Of a DNA stretch of 64,000 nucleotides, positions 51,528 to 58,813 are shown one piece after another. Below the pieces are notes generated by a model that searched no databases, was not told the origin of the DNA, and worked only from the letters and a program-made list of their open reading frames with translations. The stretch's first letter is position 1; every line of letters starts with the position of its first letter. Source of the stretch: an uncultured Ruminococcus sp. Its GTDB lineage: Bacteria > Bacillota > Clostridia > Lachnospirales > Lachnospiraceae. Location of the stretch: the NCBI GenBank assembly GCA_946494335.1, contig CAMMBV010000004.1, positions 1-64,000 on the forward strand, in the 5' to 3' direction. Made by a program: the position numbers and the translations under genes.

Positions 51528-52856
51528 ATGGCAACCAATATGACATCTCATGAAGCATTTGATTCACCGGGAACTTCTGTATCCAATGATTCTGCGTATA
51601 TGTTTCTTCCTGTGGAATATACGAAGGAAGATATAAAAGTGATCCGGGAGCTGGCCGCTGTGTATATGGAGTACGCGACGCTGCCGGTTCAAAAGGAGAC
51701 GGCAGATCTCTGGGGGAGAGTGAACGATCTGAAATCAGCCAGACCTGTGGCGTGGCACAATGAGCTGCCCTGGCATGAGATGAATGTGGAGGATGAGCTG
51801 ACGCTGAGAACATCTTCTCCCTTCGCCAGGAGAATAGAAGAAGAGTTAAGAAGGAGAATTTACATGTGGAAACACATGCCCGGGGATATGGTGCTGGAAC
51901 CGGTATTTTATTCTCCCATGATCATCGAAAACTCAGGCATGGGTATCGCTATTACGGAAGAGACTCTTTCCAGCGACGCCAACAATAATATTGTCAGCCA
52001 CAAATTTATTCCGCAGATTGTGACGATGGAAGATACGGAGAAAATCGTGACTCCGAAGGTGACGCTGGATAAGGAGAAGACACAGGCGACCTTTGCGGCT
52101 TATCAGGAGATACTGGGCGATATGATACCGGTGGAGATAAGGGGAATTCAGGGATTCTGGTTTGCTCCGGTAGACGATCTTGTTCAGCTGATGGGAACCA
52201 ATGAGCTGCTGCTGAATGTGGTAATGGAACCGGAGCTGGTACATGCGTCCATGCGAAAGATCGTGGATGCCTATATGGGGGCTCTGGATCAGTATGAAGC
52301 GTTGGGATGTATGGGCTCCAACAATCTGAATTACCGGATTGGCTCCGGCGCGTACGGCTATACCTCGCAGCTTCCCAGAGGAACCATGAGCGGAATGAAA
52401 TGTGCCGATATGTGGGGCGCTGCCGCCAGCCAGTTTTTCACTTCCGTATCGCCCCGGATGCACGACGAATTTTCCATCGCCTATGAAAAACCGTGGCTGG
52501 AACGATTTGGATTGAGTTATTATGGCTGCTGCGAACGGCTGGATATCAAAATAGATCAGTTGAAGCAGATTAAAAATCTCAGAAAGATTTCCTGCAGTCC
52601 CTGGAGTGATACGGCTCATATGGCCGAGGTGGTGGGCCGGGATTACGTGGTTTCACTGAAGACCAGCCCCGCCTGCTTTGCCCGGGATACCTTCGATGAA
52701 GACGCAGTCCGCAGGGATGTGGAAGAAAAATTAAAGCTTTTGAAAAACTGCAATGTGGAGATCATTATAAAAGACGTAAGCACCATTCGCTATGATCCCC
52801 AAAGACTCTGGAAATGGGTGGAAATTGTAAGCGGACTGTGCAAAAATATGGATTGA
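51528..52856 (+). CDS. URO-D/MetE-like superfamily protein
   Basis: A 442-residue protein of the uroporphyrinogen decarboxylase/cobalamin-independent methionine synthase barrel superfamily. The N-terminal 100 residues are an added helical part. Possible metal ligands are the paired Cys in YYGCCERLD (about residue 335) and Cys in KISCSPWSDTAH, positions that match zinc thiolates in methyltransferases of this fold. No corrinoid protein gene is close. It is controlled by the divergent LacI-type regulator. Substrate unknown; methyl transfer is only an inference. Confidence 0.7.
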   Translation: MATNMTSHEAFDSPGTSVSNDSAYMFLPVEYTKEDIKVIRELAAVYMEYATLPVQKETADLWGRVNDLKSARPVAWHNELPWHEMNVEDELTLRTSSPFARRIEEELRRRIYMWKHMPGDMVLEPVFYSPMIIENSGMGIAITEETLSSDANNNIVSHKFIPQIVTMEDTEKIVTPKVTLDKEKTQATFAAYQEILGDMIPVEIRGIQGFWFAPVDDLVQLMGTNELLLNVVMEPELVHASMRKIVDAYMGALDQYEALGCMGSNNLNYRIGSGAYGYTSQLPRGTMSGMKCADMWGAAASQFFTSVSPRMHDEFSIAYEKPWLERFGLSYYGCCERLDIKIDQLKQIKNLRKISCSPWSDTAHMAEVVGRDYVVSLKTSPACFARDTFDEDAVRRDVEEKLKLLKNCNVEIIIKDVSTIRYDPQRLWKWVEIVSGLCKNMD

Positions 52857-52860
52857 TGAA

Positions 52861-52898
52861 AAAACAGCGGTAAGGCAAACGCCTGGCCGCTGTTTTTA
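52861..52898. terminator. Bidirectional terminator
   Basis: A 10-bp stem AAAACAGCGG/CCGCTGTTTT with a small inner hairpin GGC/GCC, between two convergent genes. Confidence 0.8.
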
Positions 52899-52904
52899 AA
52901 AGAA

Positions 52905-53723
52905 TTATTTTACCGCCTCTTTCAGTACTCGTACATCTTCTTTCATCAGTTCAAAGTAATCCGGATTCAGGTGGCGCATGGGGGCCAGCTCGTAAAGATT
53001 TTCCAGAATAATCCATCCCTGATAATTCTGTTCCTTTAGGTACTGGATGGAATCATAAAAATCAGCGACGCCGGTGCCGATCACAGCGTTTGCGATGCAG
53101 CCCTTAGTGCTGTCTTTCACATGGAGCTGATTTCCCATGTGGGGATAGATGCCTTTTAAGATATCAATCTGTTTGTAGTCGGTAAAATATGTATAATTGT
53201 CACTGTCATAGAACAGGGAAAAGTTTTCCCGATCCACCATTTCCACCAGCTGCAGCTGTTTTTCCACGCTGAGAGGATTTTCACAGGAAATTTCTATGCC
53301 TTTTTCTCCGGCGTAATCGCACAGATAGCGGTAACGCCGGGCTGTATTTTCCAGTTTTTCCTCTGTGTCCGCCAGACTGGCGTTGAAATTTGAGAAAAAT
53401 ACCATGGGTATTTTCATGTAGGCGGCGGCATCCACCGCTTTGGTCACCCAGAACTGGACGGTGTCATACATGGGATCGCCTTCCGGCGTATAAAATGGTA
53501 CGTTGTCTCCGTCGCTGCAGCCGATATTGGGATACTCGATACCGTATTTCTGCTGCGCTTCCAGGTACAGATCCATTATCTTTTTCTGGGACAGAGCCCA
53601 GCCGTGTTCGTAAGATCCAAATTCCAGGGACATTCCGTCCAGCCCCATTTCTGATACAATCTGCGGTGCGAATACGCCGGTTCCCGGCACACAGAAGTTG
53701 CAGATCCCCAGTTTTACATTCAT
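52905..53723 (-). CDS. TIM-barrel sugar isomerase/epimerase family protein
   Basis: A 272-residue protein of the xylose-isomerase-like barrel superfamily (the same fold as IolE and IolI). Candidate metal residues are the Glu of SCENPLS, the Asp of FYDSDNYTYF, the His of QLHVKDS and the Glu of ILENLYE. It may isomerise a sugar, sugar acid or cyclitol. It converges on the URO-D gene and has its own start with AAAGGAG upstream. Exact substrate unknown. Confidence 0.78.
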   Translation of the reverse strand: MNVKLGICNFCVPGTGVFAPQIVSEMGLDGMSLEFGSYEHGWALSQKKIMDLYLEAQQKYGIEYPNIGCSDGDNVPFYTPEGDPMYDTVQFWVTKAVDAAAYMKIPMVFFSNFNASLADTEEKLENTARRYRYLCDYAGEKGIEISCENPLSVEKQLQLVEMVDRENFSLFYDSDNYTYFTDYKQIDILKGIYPHMGNQLHVKDSTKGCIANAVIGTGVADFYDSIQYLKEQNYQGWIILENLYELAPMRHLNPDYFELMKEDVRVLKEAVK

Positions 53724-53896
53724 ATGGTTTTGCTCCTTTCCAAGCTGTCGTCTGACAGGTATTTATATCAGTAACAGTATACCGTTTTTTTACGGCTTTG
53801 TGTTGAATTAATGAAAAGTGTGCAGGAATTCTAAAAGATGGGAGAAGAGTTTGAGACAGACAGCACAAAATATTAATAAGTTGCATGTAAATATAA

Positions 53897-53925
53897 TTGT
53901 TTTCCGCTAAAACAGGGTATACAAT
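53897..53925 (+). promoter_or_regulatory. Promoter of the TauE/SafE permease gene
   Basis: TTGTTT (53897-53902), 17 bp, TACAAT (53920-53925), 36 bp before the start codon. Confidence 0.6.
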
Positions 53926-53960
53926 AATGAAAAATCAAAGAGAAAGAGGGGGACAATTTT

Positions 53961-54713
53961 ATGGAAATGACCCTGGATCTGGCGCTTTTTATTTTCGCTG
54001 CACAATTTATCGGCTACATCGTAAAGGGGCTGGCGGGGTTTGGAAACCCGCTGATTGCCAATCCCATCATGGCCATGCGGATTGACAACCTGCAGATCAC
54101 GCCGGGGGTTCTGCCGGTAGATATGTGCGTGAATATCTACATCTCAGTAAAGAATAGGAAATCCTTTATCATGAAGCTGGCCATTCCCATCGCCGTATGC
54201 ATCATGATCGGCGTAGTCCCGGGGACGCTGTTTCTGAAGGTGGGTACCCAATGGGTTATCAAAGCGCTTCTGGGAGTATTCATTATCGGCCTGGGCGTTG
54301 AGATGCTGACCAGAAAAGAGAATGGAAACACAGAAAGGAAAAACCATCCGGTGGTGATGGGGCTGGTGTCTCTGGTATCCGGCTTTCTGTCCGGGCTGTT
54401 CGGCATCAACATGCTCTTTCTGGCCTATCTGAACCGGTATGTATCCAACCGTCATCAGTTTCGGGCCAACGTATGTTTCATTTTCTGCTTTGAAAATGTA
54501 TTCCGTCTGATCATGTATGCCGTCAATGGAATGCTGAATGGGTTTACCCTGTGGATTACAGCGCTGTCCGTACCGGCGGCTGTTCTGGGGCTGTGGATCG
54601 GGGGGCGCATCGATTTAAAACTGAGCGAAAAGAAGGCCAATCTGATTATGAATCTGGTGTTTATTCTGGGTGGTTTAAGCATACTGGTAAAGGCTCTGAT
54701 ATTTAAAGCCTGA
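53961..54713 (+). CDS. TauE/SafE (TSUP) family permease
   Basis: A 250-residue membrane protein with seven to eight hydrophobic helices and the two-fold pattern of the TSUP family: GYIVKGLAGFGNPLIANPI near 18-36 and LVSGFLSGLFGINMLFLAYL near 137-156. Family members move small anions such as sulfite, sulfoacetate or other organosulfur compounds. The cargo here is unknown. AGAGGGGG precedes the ATG. Confidence 0.85.
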   Translation: MEMTLDLALFIFAAQFIGYIVKGLAGFGNPLIANPIMAMRIDNLQITPGVLPVDMCVNIYISVKNRKSFIMKLAIPIAVCIMIGVVPGTLFLKVGTQWVIKALLGVFIIGLGVEMLTRKENGNTERKNHPVVMGLVSLVSGFLSGLFGINMLFLAYLNRYVSNRHQFRANVCFIFCFENVFRLIMYAVNGMLNGFTLWITALSVPAAVLGLWIGGRIDLKLSEKKANLIMNLVFILGGLSILVKALIFKA

Positions 54714-54729
54714 TTGCCAGCCTCACGCG

Positions 54730-54759
54730 TTTTGTGCTTGTATTTTATTATTTTGTGCT
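54730..54759 (+). promoter_or_regulatory. AraC-type direct repeat, copy 1 (upstream of the araC-type gene)
   Basis: TTTTGTGCT at 54730-54738 and again at 54751-54759, start-to-start 21 bp. The same pair occurs upstream of the lipoprotein gene and the URO-D gene further on. The position suggests autoregulation. Confidence 0.65.
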
Positions 54760-54851
54760 ACTGTTAAGAAAAGATTTCGTGTTACCCTTGTAATAAGAAA
54801 GAATTTTTGTGATAATTTTACTGACAGAAATTTTTGGCAGGAGGTGGCACT

Positions 54852-55811
54852 ATGGCGCAAAAAACAGCAGAAACCGGGAGAGAAAAGTATCCTTACAAAA
54901 AATTTAAAGTATATGATTCCACGCCTGTTTCCGTGGAAATGTGGAACGATCAGGAGTTTGTGGAAATGCACTGCCACCGGTTCTATGAATTTACCGTGAT
55001 CACAAAGGGTTCCTGCATCCATAATTACCGGGGTGTGCAGGTGCCGCTGATTCCGGGGGATATTTTCATGATTGAGCCGAATCAGCCCCATGGGTATGAA
55101 ATTCAGGCTCAGGTGAGCATTATAAACTGCCAGTTTTATCCGGAGCAGCTGAGCAATGAAAACAACCGTCTGCTGCAAAGCGCCTGGGTATCCAGCAAAA
55201 GTGAGGATATCAAAAAGCAGTGGGATGAGCTTTTGCAGTATGTCAGTCTGGAGGAAACTGGAATCGACAGCAATGTGCGTCAGGCCAATTTGAATACACA
55301 GGGAATCATCCATCTGAACAGTGAAGATCTCGCTTATGTGGAATCGCTTCTGAACGAGATGGCCCGGGAACAAAAGGAGCAGGAAGTGAATCTGGAATAT
55401 GCCAAATCGGCGTATCTTCAGTTGATTCTGGTAAAGCTAAGCCGGGTACAGCGCAGGAGAAATGAACAAATCAATCATCATTCCAATCAGAAAAAGGATA
55501 TGATTTACGACGCGCTGGTCTATATAGAGGAGCATCTGGATGAGAAGATAGATTTTTCCGGCCTGGCAGAGAGCAGTTTTATGAGCCCCAGCTATTTTCG
55601 TTCCATTTTTAAAGATGTGACGGGGCTGACACCGGTGGATTATCTGAACCGGATGCGAATTGTAAAATCACTGGAATACCTGGAGCGGGAGAAATCAACT
55701 ATCGCGGAAGCCGCCGCAAAAGTGGGAATATTTGATTCCAATTATTACTCACGGATGTTTAAGAAGGTAATGGGATATTCGCCGAAATATTTTAAAAGTA
55801 TACGAAACTGA
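54852..55811 (+). CDS. AraC-family transcriptional regulator with cupin domain
   Basis: A 319-residue regulator. The N-terminal cupin domain (HCHRFYEFTVITKG near 43-56, then IPGDIFMIEPNQPHGYE) probably binds a small ligand. The C-terminal 100 residues carry two helix-turn-helix motifs, FSGLAESSFMSPSYFRSIFK and AAAKVGIFDSNYYSRMFKK. ATG 54852 follows CAGGAGGTGG. The conserved repeat upstream of this and two following genes points to it as their activator. Confidence 0.9.
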   Translation: MAQKTAETGREKYPYKKFKVYDSTPVSVEMWNDQEFVEMHCHRFYEFTVITKGSCIHNYRGVQVPLIPGDIFMIEPNQPHGYEIQAQVSIINCQFYPEQLSNENNRLLQSAWVSSKSEDIKKQWDELLQYVSLEETGIDSNVRQANLNTQGIIHLNSEDLAYVESLLNEMAREQKEQEVNLEYAKSAYLQLILVKLSRVQRRRNEQINHHSNQKKDMIYDALVYIEEHLDEKIDFSGLAESSFMSPSYFRSIFKDVTGLTPVDYLNRMRIVKSLEYLEREKSTIAEAAAKVGIFDSNYYSRMFKKVMGYSPKYFKSIRN

Positions 55812-55812
55812 G

Positions 55813-55848
55813 AAAACGGGGCGTGCTGCTGCACGCTCCGTTTTGTTT
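55813..55848 (+). terminator. Terminator after the araC-type gene
   Basis: A 14-bp stem with one G-T pair (55813-55826 with 55831-55844), a 4-nt loop and a T-rich tail. Confidence 0.85.
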
Positions 55849-55884
55849 GCATCAGGCGTGGCGGATAAATTTTAATTTGTTTCG

Positions 55885-55943
55885 TTTTGTGCTAGTAGTG
55901 TGTCAAATTGTGCTCACGGATTTATAAAAATGTGTGCTATACT
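55885..55943 (+). promoter_or_regulatory. AraC-type direct repeat, copy 2, with promoter
   Basis: TTTTGTGCT (55885-55893) and AATTGTGCT (55906-55914), 21 bp apart, followed by a -10 TATACT at 55938-55943. No good -35 is present, so transcription should need the activator. The leader to the lipoprotein gene is about 200 nt and shows no coding frame I would trust. Confidence 0.7.
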
Positions 55944-56151
55944 CATTGCAAGAAAGGACGAAATGCACATAACACACAAAAAAATAAAGCATAAATTATA
56001 CATGTTGCACATAAAATGGGCATGCTGTTGATAAAACAAAGCGATTGAAATAAAATCACAAAATACTTGTTTTGGAAGAAAAAGTATTCTCAATATGTGC
56101 GGGAATGTATGAGAGAAATATGTGCAGACAAAACAGTAGGAGGTAATGAAA

Positions 56152-57207
56152 ATGAAGAAGAGAATTTTGGCCAGCTTACTTGCAGGATGTATGGTACTGG
56201 GTTCCCTGACAGCCTGCGGCGGAGGAGACGATGCCGGCACAGACGCATCAGCAGAGACTTCTGAAACATCTGAAGCAGATGCGGCGGAAGAAGAAGGCGG
56301 CGATTCCGGTGATATGAAAGTAACCATGATCATATCGGACCGCGACGAGTGGCTCAGTGAAATGGAATCAGGAGCGCTGGATGCGGCGGAAGAACTGGGA
56401 ATTGATCTGACCACACAGGATGCGCAGAAGGATACCAGCAGACTGCTTCAGTTTATTGAAACAGCCAGAAATGACGGACAGAAAGCCGTTATCATCAACA
56501 TGGTAGACCCGGAGACAGGTCAGGAATGTATCGATGCGGCCGGCGATATGAAAGTGGTATTTGTCAACAGATATCCTACCGATCTGAGTCTTTTAAATGA
56601 GAATGCGGTATATGTAGGTTCAGATGAAAATGAAGCAGGTGATCTTCAGGCGGAATACCTGGCGGAATACTTTGAAGAGCAGGGCAAGACAGATATCAAA
56701 TACATTCTGCTCAGCGGAAACTACGGACTGACAGCCACCACACTGAGAACGGATTCCGCGCTGAATGGTCTGAAAGACAGAGGCATCAACGCAGAAGAAG
56801 CGACCGCTCCGCTGGTTGCTGATTATAACCGGGCGGAAGCGCAGGATATAATTGCTCCGCTTCTGGGAACGACAGAGTTTGACTGTATCATTTCCAACAA
56901 TGACGCCATGGCTCTTGGAGCTGTTGAGGCAATGATCGATGCAGGTATGGATCCGGCAAGCGTTCCGATCGTAGGAATCGATGCTTCCACAGACGGACGT
57001 AAATCTATCGCAGAAGGACAGATGGCCATGAGCGCCTTCCAGAACGCAATCGGACAGGGTTCCACTGCAGTTCTGGCAGCCAAAAACCTGATTGAAGGCA
57101 ATGCAGCCAATGAAGGAAGCGAATTTGATGTGGATCCTGAGAATGAGTACATTACCTGGGTGCCCTTTGAGCGTGTCGATGCATCAAATGTAGCGGACTA
57201 TAACTAA
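56152..57207 (+). CDS. Sugar-binding lipoprotein without its own transporter
   Basis: A 351-residue family 1 binding protein. The signal peptide ends LTAC with lipidated Cys22, followed by an acidic tether and the binding domain from about 55 (KVTMIISDRDEWLSEME). Later landmarks are NRYPTDLSLLNENAVYVGSD and ISNNDAMALGAVEAMIDAG, typical of galactose/ribose binders. ATG 56152 lies eight bases after AGGAGG; ATG 56146 is too close. No permease or ATPase gene is near; it shares regulation with the araC-type and URO-D genes. Confidence 0.88.
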   Translation: MKKRILASLLAGCMVLGSLTACGGGDDAGTDASAETSETSEADAAEEEGGDSGDMKVTMIISDRDEWLSEMESGALDAAEELGIDLTTQDAQKDTSRLLQFIETARNDGQKAVIINMVDPETGQECIDAAGDMKVVFVNRYPTDLSLLNENAVYVGSDENEAGDLQAEYLAEYFEEQGKTDIKYILLSGNYGLTATTLRTDSALNGLKDRGINAEEATAPLVADYNRAEAQDIIAPLLGTTEFDCIISNNDAMALGAVEAMIDAGMDPASVPIVGIDASTDGRKSIAEGQMAMSAFQNAIGQGSTAVLAAKNLIEGNAANEGSEFDVDPENEYITWVPFERVDASNVADYN

Positions 57208-57227
57208 TCAGAATTTGAAAGTGGGTG

Positions 57228-57262
57228 CAGGCGCCGGCCAACAGCCGGCGCCTGTTAGTTTA
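57228..57262 (+). terminator. Hairpin after the lipoprotein gene
   Basis: An 11-bp perfect GC-rich stem (57228-57238 with 57244-57254) with a 5-nt loop. The T tract is broken (TTAGTTT). Confidence 0.65.
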
Positions 57263-57282
57263 AGAGAAGTATGGGGAAAAGA

Positions 57283-57320
57283 AGCCCTGCGATAACGGTA
57301 TGCTGTCGCAGGGCTCTCTC
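57283..57320 (+). terminator. Second hairpin after the lipoprotein gene
   Basis: A 10-bp perfect stem (57283-57292 with 57306-57315) with a 13-nt loop and CTCTCTCT tail. Two stacked hairpins may protect the mRNA end or insulate the next promoter. Confidence 0.5.
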
Positions 57321-57352
57321 TGACTCTGAATGAATGAAAATCATGATTTGCG

Positions 57353-57411
57353 TTTTGTGCTAGTATTGTGTTGTATTGTGCTCACGTATGAGAAGAATAT
57401 TATGCTATACT
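57353..57411 (+). promoter_or_regulatory. AraC-type direct repeat, copy 3, with promoter
   Basis: TTTTGTGCT (57353-57361) and TATTGTGCT (57374-57382), 21 bp apart, followed by TATACT at 57406-57411. Distance from the second half-site to the -10 is 32 bp, the same as in copy 2. Confidence 0.7.
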
Positions 57412-57554
57412 TTAGTCAGAAACAAAGAGAATAACGAAAAAACAAAGGAAATACGCAAAACAGAGAAGAGTATAAATTGTGCGGATGTTTCCGGAGAAAA
57501 TTTAAAAACAAAAATGTGTATTGTGCTTAAAGAGAAGCGCAGAAAGGAGAAATT

Positions 57555-58772
57555 ATGAATGCATGGGAAAGAGAAGTAGCAACATTGAGTTTTTCCAATG
57601 AAGGACTGGACAGAGGATGTATCGAAGAAAGTATGTATCCCTGGGATAAAACGGTAGCAAACTGGAAAGAACAGGGGTATGACACAGGTTTCCTGGATAC
57701 GGTACATTTTGCCACACTTCCCACCGACAATCTTTATGCATACAACGAGCCCTACGAACCCTGGCAGGATTATTACAATACCATGATGGCGGAGCCGGTT
57801 TTCAAACATGAAACAGGTCTTGGCTGGGATCCGGTGATAAGAATATCCTTCCGTATTCCCTTTATTTCCTACGAGGAAGAAATCAGAGAAGAGACAGATG
57901 AATATGTAATCAAAAGAGACCGGGACGGATGGATAAGAAAGTATCCCAAAGATGGCGGCCTGGTGACGCCGGTGAAACCGGTAGTGACCTGCATGGAAGA
58001 CTGGCTGGAGTATAAAGCTCACATCCAGGAGCAGATCAAACTGCATCTGACACCGGAGAACATGGAAAAAGCATATGGAAGATTCCGGGAAGGATGCAAA
58101 AACAAAGATTATGTGGTACGGTTAAGACTGAGCGGATTCTTCTGGACGCCACGGTTCCTGATGGGGAATGAAGAACAGCTGTATGCATACTATGACGAGC
58201 CGGAAGTGCTGCAGGATATCTGCCGTTTCGTGACAGATGTATACAAAGAGCAGCTGGACGGCATTCTGAAGATTGTAACACCCAGCCTGGTATTCTTTGA
58301 GGAAGATTTAAGCGGAAAGACAGGTCCGATGATCTCACCGGATATCTTCGAAGAATTTATGACTCCTTATTATAAAGAAATCATTCCCTTCCTGCGGGAA
58401 AGAGGCGTACAGAATGTTATCATGGATACGGATGGAGACTTCACCATCATGATCCCGAAGATTCTGGAATGCGGACTGGACGGAGTGCTTCCGGTGGATG
58501 TAAATGCAGGTGTGGATATCGTGAAAGTAAGAGAAGAGTATCCGACGCTGAAATTTATCGGAGGATTCAACAAACTGTGTATCATCGATGGCGAGGAAGC
58601 CATTGAAAAAGAGCTGGACAGACTGCGTCCGGTAATCAAACAGGGCGGATGCATCGTATGCACCGACCATCAGGCAGCGCCGCACACACCGCTGAAAAAT
58701 TATCAGTACTACAGCCGTCGGCTGAAAGAAGTGGTGGCGGAGCTTAGAAATGAAAATGTGGAAATAGGATAA
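57555..58772 (+). CDS. URO-D superfamily protein
   Basis: A 405-residue protein of the uroporphyrinogen decarboxylase superfamily. Family blocks are FFEEDLSGKTGPMISPDIFE (20 residues), MDTDGDFTIMIP, GLDGVLPVDVNAGVDIVKVR and FIGGFNKLCI. At the C-terminal metal or substrate position it has CTDHQAAPHTP. It lacks the HemE arginine-rich entrance, so a haem role is unlikely. Shared upstream repeats tie it to the lipoprotein and araC-type genes, so its substrate may be what that lipoprotein binds. AAAGGAG precedes the ATG. Confidence 0.75.
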   Translation: MNAWEREVATLSFSNEGLDRGCIEESMYPWDKTVANWKEQGYDTGFLDTVHFATLPTDNLYAYNEPYEPWQDYYNTMMAEPVFKHETGLGWDPVIRISFRIPFISYEEEIREETDEYVIKRDRDGWIRKYPKDGGLVTPVKPVVTCMEDWLEYKAHIQEQIKLHLTPENMEKAYGRFREGCKNKDYVVRLRLSGFFWTPRFLMGNEEQLYAYYDEPEVLQDICRFVTDVYKEQLDGILKIVTPSLVFFEEDLSGKTGPMISPDIFEEFMTPYYKEIIPFLRERGVQNVIMDTDGDFTIMIPKILECGLDGVLPVDVNAGVDIVKVREEYPTLKFIGGFNKLCIIDGEEAIEKELDRLRPVIKQGGCIVCTDHQAAPHTPLKNYQYYSRRLKEVVAELRNENVEIG

Positions 58773-58775
58773 AAG

Positions 58776-58813
58776 AAAATGCCATGAAACCGATACGTTT
58801 CATGGCATTTTGT
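58776..58813. terminator. Bidirectional terminator
   Basis: A 15-bp perfect stem (58776-58790 with 58797-58811) with a 6-nt loop and A/T flanks, between convergent genes. Confidence 0.9.
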
